A DNA stretch of 64,000 nucleotides, taken from assembly GCA_963721305.1 (NCBI GenBank), contig CAVRIR010000003.1, positions 930,001 through 994,000 on the forward strand, read 5' to 3'. Under the pieces are notes generated by a model. That model did not search any database and was not told where the DNA came from. It saw only the letters and a program-made list of their open reading frames with translations. Below, in pieces: positions 52,386-61,090 of this stretch; positions within the stretch are counted from its first letter, which is position 1, and the number at the start of each line of letters is the position of its first letter. A program made the position numbers and the translations under genes. This DNA is from DATAES01 sp963721305 (GTDB lineage Bacteria > Actinomycetota > Acidimicrobiia > Acidimicrobiales > JACDCH01).

Positions 52386-53740
52386 AACGACGCGATCAGC
52401 TTCTCCACGCGTTCGTCACGGGCCTTGAACGGGTCCTTGCACAGGACCGTGCGCTGCGCCTGGTCGTTGAGCTTCAAGTGCACCCAGTCGACGGTGTAGT
52501 CGCGCTTGCGTTCCTTCGCGCGACGAATGAACTCGCCGCGCAAACGCGCCCGTGTCGTCTGCGGCGGTTCGTCGACCGCGTTGTCGATCGCTTCGTCGGT
52601 GCACATCCGCTCGACGAGGTCGCGCGCCTGCAACCGGTAGAACAACCCTCGAGCGCGGTTGACGTCGTGGTACTGCAGGTCGACCAACGCCACCCTCGGC
52701 GACGCCAGCGGCAGATCGTGCTTCGCTCGGTAGGCCTCGATCAGGTTGTGCTTGATCACCCAGTCGCACTCGCGGCCGAGCTTGAAGGGATCGCTCTCGA
52801 GCGTGGTCAAGCAGTGCTCCCACATCTCGAGGGCTCGCTGCTCGAGCGGCGACAGGCCCTTCGTGTCCGCATAGCGCAGCGCGCGGTTCAGGTACTCACC
52901 CTGGATCTCCAGCGCGCTCAGCTCACGCCCGTTCGCCAGCCGCACTCGCCGCGTGCAGGTCATGTCGTGACTGATCTCGCGGATCGCTCGGATGGGGTTC
53001 TCGAGTGTCATGTCGCGCAGCACGACCGATGGATCCTCGAGCATCCGCAACAGGATCGACGTCGCGCCGACCTTCAAGAACGTCGCGTACTCGCTCATGT
53101 TCGAGTCGCCCACGATCACGTGCAGCCGTCGGTAACGCTCGGCGTCGGCATGCGGTTCGTCGCGGGTGTTGATGATCGGCCGGCTGCGAGTCGTCGCCGA
53201 CGAGACGCCTTCCCAGATGTGCTCGGCCCGCTGACTGATGCAGAACATCGCACCGCGGGCCGTCTGCAGCACCTTGCCCGCGCCCGCGTAGATCTGACGC
53301 GACACGAAGAAGGGAATCAGCACCTCGGCGTAGTGGGCGAAGTCGTCGCGCCTCGACGTCAAGTAGTTCTCGTGGCAGCCGTACGAGTTGCCGGCCGAGT
53401 CGGTGTTGTTCTTGAACAGGTAGATGACGCCGCGGATGCCTTCCTCGCGCAACCGTTGTTCGGCAGAGGCGAGAAGTTGTTCGAGAATTCGTTCACCGGC
53501 CTTGTCGTGCACGACCAGGTCGAGGATCGAGTCACACTCGGGCGTCGCGTACTCGGGATGGGATCCGACATCGAGGTAGAGCCGTGCGCCGTTGGCCAGG
53601 AACACGTTCGAGCTGCGGCCCCACGACACGACACGCCGGAACAGGTACCGAGCGACCTCGTCCGGGCTCAGGCGGCGCTGACCGCGGAGCGTGCAGGTCA
53701 CGCCGTATTCGTTCTCGAGCCCGAAGATGCGTCGTTCCAT
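52382..53740 (-). CDS. pafA: Pup-protein ligase PafA
   Basis: 452 aa. Glutamine-synthetase-like fold: IFGLENEYGVTC with metal-binding Glu9, catalytic Asp57 in RLYLDVGSHPEYATPEC, NNTDSAGNSYGCHENYLTS and RPIINTRDEPHAD. PafA joins the C-terminal Glu of deamidated Pup to substrate lysines for proteasomal delivery. The ATG is 9 nt after TAGCCT, so the leader is nearly absent. prcBA, pup, dop and arc lie upstream on the same strand. Confidence 0.97.
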   Translation of the reverse strand: MERRIFGLENEYGVTCTLRGQRRLSPDEVARYLFRRVVSWGRSSNVFLANGARLYLDVGSHPEYATPECDSILDLVVHDKAGERILEQLLASAEQRLREEGIRGVIYLFKNNTDSAGNSYGCHENYLTSRRDDFAHYAEVLIPFFVSRQIYAGAGKVLQTARGAMFCISQRAEHIWEGVSSATTRSRPIINTRDEPHADAERYRRLHVIVGDSNMSEYATFLKVGATSILLRMLEDPSVVLRDMTLENPIRAIREISHDMTCTRRVRLANGRELSALEIQGEYLNRALRYADTKGLSPLEQRALEMWEHCLTTLESDPFKLGRECDWVIKHNLIEAYRAKHDLPLASPRVALVDLQYHDVNRARGLFYRLQARDLVERMCTDEAIDNAVDEPPQTTRARLRGEFIRRAKERKRDYTVDWVHLKLNDQAQRTVLCKDPFKARDERVEKLIASL

Positions 53741-53749
53741 CTCGATGGG

Positions 53750-53755
53750 AGGCTA
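53750..53755 (-). promoter_or_regulatory. Candidate -10 box for pafA
   Basis: TAGCCT within CGATAGCCTCC, 9 nt before the pafA ATG. The identical 11-mer stands at the same distance before prcB. Confidence 0.55.
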
Positions 53756-53774
53756 TCGGCCGTCCGTTGGCAGC

Positions 53775-53780
53775 TAGCGT
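53775..53780 (+). promoter_or_regulatory. Candidate leaderless -10 box for the gene at 53788
   Basis: TAGCGT on the plus strand, 7 nt before the GTG, within the 47-bp divergent gap to pafA. Confidence 0.5.
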
Positions 53781-53787
53781 TCAATCG

Positions 53788-54120
53788 GTGTCGGAGCTGC
53801 GGATGGTCCGCCTCGTCACGGCGGCCAACGCCGTCGAAGCCAGGATCATCGCTGCTCGCCTGGGTGCCGAAGGCATCGTGTGGCAGTTCCGGGGATCAGT
53901 CGACGGACCGCTCGCGCTCGGCCCGGTCGAAGTGCTGGTCGACGCGGATGGCTATGACGACGCTCGTGAGCTCCTGCTCACGGATGACATCGAGTCTTCG
54001 TTCCACGAGTCCAGGGCGGTTGTCCCGGCTCGCACCACCGGGCGCGACGTCTTCTGGGTCGCGTTGGTCGTGGCCCTGCTGATCCTCTTCGCGTTCGCGC
54101 GGATCGCGGCGCGGGTCTAG
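53788..54120 (+). CDS. Small DUF2007-like membrane protein
   Basis: 110 aa from GTG 53788. An N-terminal alpha/beta part (VRLVTAANAVEARIIAARLG, GPVEVLVDADGYDDARELLL) resembles DUF2007 signal-transducing domains, which are PII-like in fold, and one C-terminal transmembrane helix (FWVALVVALLILFAFARIAA) follows. It is the only plus-strand gene in the proteasome locus and overlaps the prcA stop by 4 nt at its 3' end. Function unknown. Confidence 0.7.
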   Translation: MSELRMVRLVTAANAVEARIIAARLGAEGIVWQFRGSVDGPLALGPVEVLVDADGYDDARELLLTDDIESSFHESRAVVPARTTGRDVFWVALVVALLILFAFARIAARV

Positions 54121-54863
54121 GAGTCGTTCGCCGGTTCGTCGGGGACGGCGTCGTCTGCCAGCGTGCCGCCGATCGCTTCCGGGACGAGTTGCAGCAGCGG
54201 GTCACCTTCGACGCGGTGGAACGCCCGCCGGCCGTTCCTGCGGCGCAGCACCGCCACCTCGAGATCGTCGGCCGTGAGCGAACGCTCTGGACCAGCCAGC
54301 GCGGACACGGCGATGGGAAGGCCATCGACCAACGTCAGGTCTTCCTGCCACGCCGACTCGATCCGTTGCGTGATCTCTTCGGCCTCACCACCGAGCACGC
54401 TGAACCGCTGCTCGTCCATGACCGTGCCGTCGTAGAGGATGTGGAAGAGCTGGTCGGTGCGGTGCGAATCGTCAGGATCGCCGACCTCCGCGACGAGGAT
54501 CTCGACCTCGAGCGGCTTGATCTCGTGCGTGAACACCTGGTTGAGGATCTGCGCGTACGCGTTGGCGAGACTGCGCGCGTCGACGTCCTCACGACTGAAC
54601 GAGTAGCCCTTGAGGTCGGCGTGGCGGACGCCGGCGATCCGCAGTTGGTCGAACTCGCTGTAGCGACCGACACCCGCGAACGCGATGCGGTCGTAGATCT
54701 CACTGATCTTGCGAAGGGTGTTGGACGGGTTCTCCGCACAGATGAGGATGCCCTCGTCGTAGCGGAGCGCGATCAGGGCCCGACCACGGGCAATGCCCTT
54801 ACGGGCGTAGTCGGCTCGATCCTTCATCACCTGTTCGGGCGCGACGTAGAACGGCATGGACAT
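54117..54863 (-). CDS. prcA: Proteasome alpha subunit
   Basis: 248 aa from ATG 54863 (MSMPFYVAPEQVMKDRADYA), overlapping the prcB stop by ATGA; ATG 54857 is an alternative start. YARKGIARGRALIALRYDEG and KISEIYDRIAFAGVGRYSEF are typical of bacterial alpha subunits. The N-terminal octapeptide forms the gated pore. The C-terminal tail is acidic. Seven copies per ring enclose the PrcB chamber and receive the ARC/Mpa HbYX tail. Confidence 0.95.
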   Translation of the reverse strand: MSMPFYVAPEQVMKDRADYARKGIARGRALIALRYDEGILICAENPSNTLRKISEIYDRIAFAGVGRYSEFDQLRIAGVRHADLKGYSFSREDVDARSLANAYAQILNQVFTHEIKPLEVEILVAEVGDPDDSHRTDQLFHILYDGTVMDEQRFSVLGGEAEEITQRIESAWQEDLTLVDGLPIAVSALAGPERSLTADDLEVAVLRRRNGRRAFHRVEGDPLLQLVPEAIGGTLADDAVPDEPANDS

Positions 54864-55714
54864 CAGCGAGCGCCCCCTTTGCCCATCCCCGGCATGGTGG
54901 GCGTCGCCCCGACGGTCGCCGTGCTCTCGGGCGTGGACAGCCGGTCGACGAGGACGCGGAACCGGTTCGCCACCTCGTCTTCTTCGACCTTGACGAACCC
55001 GTCGGCCGTGATCGTCGCCATCGTCGGGTAGATGCCGCGCACGAGGTCGGGGCCACCGGTCGCGGAGTCCTCGTCGGCCGCTTGGAACAGCGCGGAGATG
55101 ACGAGATCGACTGCGTCGAGGCGGGTCAGGTCCTCGCGGTAGCCGAGCTTCACGACCGTGCCGGCATGGAGGCTGCCGGAACCGGTGGAGGCGAAGTTGT
55201 GCTCCTCGTACCGTCCGCCGGTCACGTCGTACTGGAACAGACGGCCTTGGCGGCGGCGGACGTCGTAGCCGGCGAACAGCGGGACGACGACGAGGCCCTG
55301 CATCGCGGCCGGAAGGTGCTGGCGCACCATGGACGAGAGCTGGTTGGCCTTTCCGTCGAGGCTCAACTCGGTTCCTTCGACCTTCTCGTAGTGCTCGAGC
55401 TGGAGCTGGAAGAGCTTCACCATCTCCATCGCCGGTCCGGCAGCACCTGCGATCGCGACCCCGCTGTGACGATCGGCGGGATACACCTTCTCCATCGTGC
55501 GATGGCTGATGAGATTGCCGCTCGTGGCGCGGCGGTCGCCGGACATGACCACACCGTCGGCGTAGCGAACCGCGACCACGGTCGTGCCGTGCGTGATCGT
55601 GATTCGATCGTCGAGCTGCGACTGCGGGGGCGGCGGGACCTTGCCGGTTCGCCGCAACAGCTCGGCGAAGCTCGGGCCGGGGTCGTCCGCCGGCGAGAAG
55701 AGAGGGAGGCTCAT
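54863..55714 (-). CDS. prcB: Proteasome beta subunit
   Basis: 283 aa. A 43-residue propeptide ends at the autocleavage site THG|TTVVAVRYADG, which makes Thr44 the catalytic N-terminal nucleophile. GVVMSGDRRATSGNLIS with the general-base Lys/Arg region and FASTGSGSLHAGTVVKLGY follow. The protease chamber subunit of the bacterial 20S core. The ATG is 9 nt after the same CGATAGCCTCC promoter core seen at pafA. Confidence 0.97.
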   Translation of the reverse strand: MSLPLFSPADDPGPSFAELLRRTGKVPPPPQSQLDDRITITHGTTVVAVRYADGVVMSGDRRATSGNLISHRTMEKVYPADRHSGVAIAGAAGPAMEMVKLFQLQLEHYEKVEGTELSLDGKANQLSSMVRQHLPAAMQGLVVVPLFAGYDVRRRQGRLFQYDVTGGRYEEHNFASTGSGSLHAGTVVKLGYREDLTRLDAVDLVISALFQAADEDSATGGPDLVRGIYPTMATITADGFVKVEEDEVANRFRVLVDRLSTPESTATVGATPTMPGMGKGGAR

Positions 55715-55723
55715 CGGCCGCGG

Positions 55724-55729
55724 AGGCTA
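55724..55729 (-). promoter_or_regulatory. Candidate -10 box for prcB-prcA
   Basis: TAGCCT within CGATAGCCTCC, 9 nt before the prcB ATG and identical in sequence and spacing to the pafA box. This suggests prcBA can be transcribed independently of pup. Confidence 0.55.
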
Positions 55730-55846
55730 TCGGGTGCAGCCGCGAACCCCCGGCGCCGCCGCCCACAACGCGAAGTCCGGGTTTGATCCCGGCGGTACAG
55801 CACCCGAATCAACCCGGGGTTCGTATGAGGTTCCACAGTCGCCGGG

Positions 55847-56041
55847 TTACTGGCCGCCCTTTTGGACGTAGGACTTCACGAACTCCTCGGCGTTGACCTC
55901 GAGCACTTCGTCGATCTCGTCGAGCAGATCGTCCAGCTCCGCCTTGATCTTCTCGCCGGTCTCCGACTTCGCGGGGGCGTCTTCGACGACCTCGTCCTGC
56001 TTCGCCGGCGCCGGCTTCCTCTTCTGTTCTCGCTCTGCCAT
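55847..56041 (-). CDS. pup: Prokaryotic ubiquitin-like protein Pup
   Basis: 64 aa, disordered and charged, with a helical stretch (KIKAELDDLLDEIDEVLEV) and the diagnostic C terminus SYVQKGGQ. The terminal Gln must be deamidated to Glu by Dop before PafA can attach it. It lies 22 nt after dop and 132 bp before prcB. That 132-bp gap holds an imperfect hairpin on the minus strand (CCGGGTTGA paired with TCAAACCCGG) and the prcB promoter core. Confidence 0.97.
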   Translation of the reverse strand: MAEREQKRKPAPAKQDEVVEDAPAKSETGEKIKAELDDLLDEIDEVLEVNAEEFVKSYVQKGGQ

Positions 56042-56063
56042 GAGGATCAGCTCACTTCAATCG

Positions 56064-57581
56064 CTACGTTCCAAGCCGCTCGAGCAACTCGGCGGCACTG
56101 GAAGACTCGTCGATCAAGCTACCCACGTGGGCCTTCGTTCCTCGCATCGGTTCCATCATCGGCACGCGCCGCAGTGGGTCGCCGCCGATGTCGAAGACCA
56201 GCGAATCCCAGTTGGCGGCCACGATGGCGTCGCCCCACCGCTGCAGGCACTTGCCGCGGAAGTACGCACGGGTGTCGGGCGGCGGCTCGACGGTCGCGAA
56301 CTCGATCTCACGGTCGGTCGTGATGCGCTCGAGCCCGACGCGGGCGGCGAGGCCCTTGTCCGCCCGCAGGTCGTGGTACTGGATGTCCATCGCGGCCAGG
56401 CGGGCGTCGTCCCACTCGAGCCCGTGGCGCTCGCGATACCCGTCGATCAAGCGATGCTTCGCCACCCAGTCGACCTGATCGGCCAACGATGACGGATCGG
56501 TCTCGAGCGCGGTCAGCACGGCTTCCCAGCGGCGCACGACCTCCGCGCCGATCTCCTCGCCCCCGACCGACTCGAACCCCTGCACCTCGCCGAACTTCTT
56601 CGCCCGGTCGAGCAGCTCCCATTGCACCTCGAGCGCAGTCACCGTGGAGCCGTCGGCGAGCTCGAGTGGACGGCGCAAGCTCAGGTCGTACGACACACGA
56701 CGCAAGGTCTGGACGGGAGCAGCGAACGTGAAATCGCGCGGCAACAGGTCGTCTTCGATCATCGACAGCACCAGCGCTGTCGTTCCGACCTTCAGGAAGG
56801 TCGAGACCTCGGCAAGGTTCGCGTCACCGACGATGACATGCAGCCTGCGGTACTTCTGTGCGTCCGCGTGCGGCTCGTCGCGCGTGTTGACGATGGGGCG
56901 CTTCAAGGTTGTCTCGAGCCCGACCTCCTCCTCGAAGAAGTCGGCGCGCTGGCTCAGTTGGAACGGCACTTCCTCGACGGGAACGCCGCTCGCCTCCGAA
57001 CCGACTTTGCCCGCGCCGCAGAAGATCTGCCGCGTGATGAAGTGCGGCATCGCGTGCATGACGATGCGGCCGAACGGAACCGTACGGTCCATCAGGTAGT
57101 TCTCGTGGCAGCCGTAGCTGTTGCCCTTGCGGTCGGAGTTGTTCTTGTAGACGACAATCTCCTGGCCCGGAGGCAGCGTTCGATTCGCGGCCGCCATCGA
57201 CCGGCGCAGGATCGCCTCCGCGGCGCGGTCGTACACGACCACCGTGCGCGGATCGGCGCACTCGGGCGTCGACAGCTCGGGATGCGCGTGGTCGACGTAG
57301 TAGCGCGCCCCGTTGGTGAGCACCGCGTTGACCAAGTGGGTTTCGATCTCGGGCGCCATCGTGCCTTCGGGCGCGAACCCGCGCGCGTCGTTGCCGGGTG
57401 ACTCGTCCTCGAAGTCCCAACCGATCTTCGGTGTCGCGCCGGCCGACGCCGCCCCGCGGGCGATGTCGTTCACATACGCATTGATGAGGACGCTCGACGC
57501 CGCGATCGGGTTCGAGTCCGCTGCGCCTCGGATCAAGATGCCGTACTCGGTCTCGACCCCGAGAACCTTCCTCAGTGCCAC
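56064..57581 (-). CDS. dop: Pup deamidase/depupylase Dop
   Basis: 505 aa, a PafA paralog. KVLGVETEYGIL carries the metal-binding Glu10, and RYYVDHAHPELSTPEC carries the nucleophilic/catalytic Asp97. The Dop-loop insertion lies at about residues 40-80 and distinguishes it from PafA. KNNSDRKGNSYGCHENYLMD is the shared nucleotide/metal segment. It deamidates Pup and removes it from substrates. The GTG is 6 nt after TAACGT, so it is probably leaderless; pup follows immediately. Confidence 0.97.
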   Translation of the reverse strand: MALRKVLGVETEYGILIRGAADSNPIAASSVLINAYVNDIARGAASAGATPKIGWDFEDESPGNDARGFAPEGTMAPEIETHLVNAVLTNGARYYVDHAHPELSTPECADPRTVVVYDRAAEAILRRSMAAANRTLPPGQEIVVYKNNSDRKGNSYGCHENYLMDRTVPFGRIVMHAMPHFITRQIFCGAGKVGSEASGVPVEEVPFQLSQRADFFEEEVGLETTLKRPIVNTRDEPHADAQKYRRLHVIVGDANLAEVSTFLKVGTTALVLSMIEDDLLPRDFTFAAPVQTLRRVSYDLSLRRPLELADGSTVTALEVQWELLDRAKKFGEVQGFESVGGEEIGAEVVRRWEAVLTALETDPSSLADQVDWVAKHRLIDGYRERHGLEWDDARLAAMDIQYHDLRADKGLAARVGLERITTDREIEFATVEPPPDTRAYFRGKCLQRWGDAIVAANWDSLVFDIGGDPLRRVPMMEPMRGTKAHVGSLIDESSSAAELLERLGT

Positions 57582-57587
57582 AGGGCG

Positions 57588-57593
57588 ACGTTA
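57588..57593 (-). promoter_or_regulatory. Candidate leaderless -10 box for dop-pup
   Basis: TAACGT fits TANNNT and lies 6 nt before the dop GTG, leaving no room for a ribosome-binding site. Confidence 0.55.
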
Positions 57594-57650
57594 CCGGCTC
57601 GGTGGCGGAGCCGGCATGGAGCCCAGCGCGATTCTCCGGACGCCCGCGAC

Positions 57651-59528
57651 CTAGAGGTACTGGCCGGTCGCGACACGTTCGATGGCGCGCCCGCCTGTGG
57701 TGGCTTCGTCGTCGTCCTTCTTGATGAGCGTGCGCACGTACACGATGCGCTCGCCCTTCTTGCCCGAGATCTTCGCCCAGTCGTCCGGATTCGTCGTGTT
57801 GGGCAGGTCTTCGTGTTCCTTGAACTCCTGCGCGATCGACGCGACGAGGTCGTCCGTGCCGATCCCGGACTTGTCGCCGGCGATCTGGCGTTTGATCGCC
57901 AACTTCTTCGCGCGGCGGACGATGTTCTCGATCATGGCGCCGGACGAGAAGTCCTTGAAGAACATCACTTCCTTGTCACCGTTCTGGTACGTGACTTCGA
58001 GGAAGCGATTGCGATCGGTCGTTGCGTACATCTCGTCGACCGTGCGCTCGATCATCGCCTGCACGGCCTTCTCGGGATCACCGCCGCCCGAGTCGCGCAC
58101 GGTGTCGCTGTCGAGCGGGAGATCGGACGTGAGATAGCGGGAGAAGATCTGGGCGGCGGATCGTTCATCGGGACGCTCGATCTTGATCTTCACGTCGAGG
58201 CGTCCGGGTCGGAGGATCGCGGGGTCGATCAGGTCTTCACGGTTGGAGGCGCCGATGACGATCACGTTCTTCAGCGTCTCGACGCCGTCGATCTCGGCGA
58301 GGAGCTGCGGCACGATCGTCGACTCCATGTCGGAGCTGATGCCGGAGCCGCGCGTGCGGAACATCGAATCCATCTCGTCGAAGAACACGATGACCGGCCA
58401 GCCCTCTTCGGACTTCTCTCGCGCTCGTTGGAACACCAGGCGGATCTGGCGCTCGGTCTCGCCGACGTACTTGTTGAGCAGCTCGGGGCCCTTGATGTTG
58501 AGGAAGTAGCTGCGCGCTTCCTTGTCGCCCGACGTTTCCGCAACCTTCTTCGCCAGCGAGTTCGCGACCGCCTTCGCGATCAACGTCTTGCCGCATCCCG
58601 GCGGGCCGTACAGCAGGATGCCCTTCGGCGCGGGCAGGCGGTACTCCGCGAACAGCTCTTGGTGCAGGAAGGGCAGCTCGACCGCGTCGGCGATCTGCTC
58701 GATCTGGCTGTCGAGACCACCGACGTCGTCGTAGGAGATGTCGGGCACCTCTTCGAGCACGAGCTCCTCGACTTCTGGTCGAGGGAGCCGCTCGAGCAAC
58801 AAGCCGGACCGAGTGTCCATCAACAACATGTCGCCGGCTCGGATCTTCTGACCGATGAGCGCGTCCGCCAGCTCGGCGACCCGCTCTTCGTCGGCGCGCC
58901 CGACGATCAGCGCGCGCGCACCGTCGTCGAGCACTTCCTTCAGCGTCACCACTTCGCCGGTCAGCTCACCCGAACGCGCCAGGACGACGTTCAACGATTC
59001 GTTGAGCACGACTTCGGCGCCGCGCGTCAGGTCCTCTTCTTCGAGCTCGGGATGCAGCGCGACGCGCATCTTGCGTCCGCCGGAGAACACGTCGACCGTT
59101 CCGTCGTCGTTGCGGCCGAGGTACGTGCCGTACGCCGATGGCGGCCGCGTGAGCTTGTCGACTTCCTCGCGCAGCGCGGCGATGTGCTCGCGCGCCTCAC
59201 GCAGCGTGTAGGTCAGCTTCTCGTTCTGCGACACCGCCTGCGCGAGCTGTCCCTTGGTCTCGAGCAGGCGCTCTTCGAGCGTGCGCACCCGCTTGGGCGC
59301 GTCCTGCAGCCGCCGCCGGAGGGAGATGACCTCCTCTTCGAGCGCCTTCGACTGCTCACGGAGCTGGGCCATCTCGGACTCGTAGGCGCCGAGCCGCCGC
59401 TCGTACTCAGGGTCGTTGACGGGGACCACCTCCCATGCATCGAGGTCGAGGCGACGATACACCGCACCCTCCGGAAACCGATGACTCTTGTGATCGGCGC
59501 CGCACTGTGGCGCGCGCCACAGTTCCAC
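57651..59528 (-). CDS. arc: Proteasome-associated AAA ATPase ARC/Mpa
   Basis: 625 aa from GTG 59528, preceded by GGAAAGG; GTG 59429 would give 592 aa. A coiled coil at about 40-127 binds Pup, tandem OB domains follow, then the AAA module with Walker A LLYGPPGCGKTLIAKAVA, Walker B VIVFFDEMDSMFRTRG and sensor IGASNREDLIDPAILRPGR. The C terminus TGQYL is the HbYX-type tail that opens the PrcA gate. It unfolds pupylated proteins. It is the most upstream minus-strand proteasome gene here. Confidence 0.97.
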   Translation of the reverse strand: MELWRAPQCGADHKSHRFPEGAVYRRLDLDAWEVVPVNDPEYERRLGAYESEMAQLREQSKALEEEVISLRRRLQDAPKRVRTLEERLLETKGQLAQAVSQNEKLTYTLREAREHIAALREEVDKLTRPPSAYGTYLGRNDDGTVDVFSGGRKMRVALHPELEEEDLTRGAEVVLNESLNVVLARSGELTGEVVTLKEVLDDGARALIVGRADEERVAELADALIGQKIRAGDMLLMDTRSGLLLERLPRPEVEELVLEEVPDISYDDVGGLDSQIEQIADAVELPFLHQELFAEYRLPAPKGILLYGPPGCGKTLIAKAVANSLAKKVAETSGDKEARSYFLNIKGPELLNKYVGETERQIRLVFQRAREKSEEGWPVIVFFDEMDSMFRTRGSGISSDMESTIVPQLLAEIDGVETLKNVIVIGASNREDLIDPAILRPGRLDVKIKIERPDERSAAQIFSRYLTSDLPLDSDTVRDSGGGDPEKAVQAMIERTVDEMYATTDRNRFLEVTYQNGDKEVMFFKDFSSGAMIENIVRRAKKLAIKRQIAGDKSGIGTDDLVASIAQEFKEHEDLPNTTNPDDWAKISGKKGERIVYVRTLIKKDDDEATTGGRAIERVATGQYL

Positions 59529-59667
59529 CGGCCCTTTCCGTGTTTATTGGCTCGGGGCGTTAGAGTGTCCAGGTACCGCGGCGGTAAGGTCCGCCGGCCG
59601 CCAACCGATCGTTACTCGGATCGCAACACACTCGACACGGCAGTCACCAGGAGAGGAATCCCCCGAC

Positions 59668-59916
59668 ATGAAGGTCTGGATCGACCAGGATCTCTGCACC
59701 GGCGACGGTCTCTGCGAAGAGATCGCTCCGGACGTCTTCACCCTCCTCGACGACGGCCTCGCGTACGTGAAGGAAGGCGACAAGGTCTTCGCCACCGCCA
59801 AGGGCAACTCCCAGGGCGCAGACGGGCTCGCCAACGTCCCCGCGGGACAGGAAGAAGCCGTCATCGAATCCGCCGAGGAGTGCCCCGGCGAGTGCATCTT
59901 CATCGAAGTCGACTGA
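59668..59916 (+). CDS. Single-cluster ferredoxin (3Fe-4S type)
   Basis: 82 aa from ATG 59668 with AGGAGAGG upstream. MKVWIDQDLCTGDGLCEEIA and AEECPGECIFIEVD give the C-x5-C...C-P pattern with a non-Cys in the central position, typical of 3Fe-4S ferredoxins that feed P450s or oxygenases. About 30 residues are inserted in the middle compared with minimal versions. No partner enzyme is adjacent. A TAGAGT box at about 59570 may be its -10. Confidence 0.88.
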   Translation: MKVWIDQDLCTGDGLCEEIAPDVFTLLDDGLAYVKEGDKVFATAKGNSQGADGLANVPAGQEEAVIESAEECPGECIFIEVD

Positions 59917-59924
59917 TCCCGACC

Positions 59925-61079
59925 TCAGCCGACGCAGGGGCCGGTGGTGACCTGCTTCGTCAGGTCGCCGGCCAGCACTGATCGCAGTTCGTCGAGGGTG
60001 AGCGCATAACCGACATGCGGCTGATCCGGTGCGATCGCGAAAGCCACGCCCTCGACCTTGCCGGAGGGATCGATCAGGGCGCCGCCCGAGTCGCCGGGCG
60101 CGAGATCCGAGCTCAGGACGAAGACGTGCCGCGTCGTGCGGTGCTGGTCGTAGATGTCGAAGCCACGGGCGTCGACCGACTGCGCGATCTCGAACGGGCT
60201 GAGCTTCAAAGGGCCACCGAGCGGATGCCCGAACACCGCGCCGACGCCCCCCTCCCCGAACGCCCCATCTCCCAACGCGAGCGCGGGGCGGTTGATGCCC
60301 GGAACATGGAGGATCGCCACATCGCGCTCGGGATCGAACGCGACCACGGTCGCGTCGAGCTCCTTGTTGTCGTCGTCGCGGATGACCGTGGGCGCATCCG
60401 TCCCGGCGACGACGTGCGCGTTCGTCGCGACCAGATCAGGCCCGACCACCGAGCCGCTCCCCTCTTGGATCCTCGAGCAGGCTGGTGCCTCGACCTGGAC
60501 GGTCGACCGCTGGATCTGCTTCGCGATGTCGGCCGACAGCCCGCTGGCGGCCGGAGGCGTGCCGATGTCGGGAGAAGGACCGAACCCTTCGAACACGCGC
60601 GGGCCGAGCACCCGCTGCAGCGCCTGTGTGGTGTCCGGCGCGTCCGGGAAGTGGTCCTGGATGAACGACGCGATCGCCGAGTTGCGCGCCTGCTGCGCCG
60701 GCCATTGCGGCGTCTGGGCGAGGATCGGCAACAGGAACCAGTACGCGACGAGCACGCCGACCGCGCCTGCCGCGGCTCCACCGATCCGGTCGACCGTCTG
60801 CGCGTTGCCGCGAGGGATCACCGTTCGCAGCCGGGCACCGGCGACGAGGCCGAGGACCTGACCGAAGATGGCCCCTGCGAACACGACGACGAGCCCCAGA
60901 AGCAGGATGCGGCGCCCGTCCACCTCGGAAGCGGTCAGCGTCGGCAACACCTTGATGGCGACCACGATCCCGATCGCCATGCACGCCCACGACGCGGCGC
61001 GAGCGACGAAACCGATTCGGTACCCGCCGATCCCAGCGATGATGGCGATGCTCACCACGACGAGGTCGAGCGTGTCCAC
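59925..61079 (-). CDS. MarP-like membrane-anchored serine protease (CvpA-trypsin fusion)
   Basis: 384 aa from GTG 61079. Four N-terminal helices form a CvpA/colicin-V domain (VVVSIAIIAGIGGYRIGFVA first), then a trypsin-like domain with His in LVATNAHVVAGTD, Asp in FDPERDVAILHVPG and Ser in DLAPGDSGGALIDP. Cys in VEAPACSRIQ and in the last residues (GPCVG) match the disulfide pair of mycobacterial MarP, an acid-resistance protease. It follows trmI on the same strand. Confidence 0.9.
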   Translation of the reverse strand: MDTLDLVVVSIAIIAGIGGYRIGFVARAASWACMAIGIVVAIKVLPTLTASEVDGRRILLLGLVVVFAGAIFGQVLGLVAGARLRTVIPRGNAQTVDRIGGAAAGAVGVLVAYWFLLPILAQTPQWPAQQARNSAIASFIQDHFPDAPDTTQALQRVLGPRVFEGFGPSPDIGTPPAASGLSADIAKQIQRSTVQVEAPACSRIQEGSGSVVGPDLVATNAHVVAGTDAPTVIRDDDNKELDATVVAFDPERDVAILHVPGINRPALALGDGAFGEGGVGAVFGHPLGGPLKLSPFEIAQSVDARGFDIYDQHRTTRHVFVLSSDLAPGDSGGALIDPSGKVEGVAFAIAPDQPHVGYALTLDELRSVLAGDLTKQVTTGPCVG

Positions 61080-61090
61080 CGCCGCGCTCG

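Noticed and set aside
57813..59981. A 722-codon plus-strand open frame across arc and the ferredoxin
   Set aside because: Antisense shadow of arc. The arc protein is complete with Walker motifs and the HbYX tail, and the ferredoxin has its own ribosome site in another frame.
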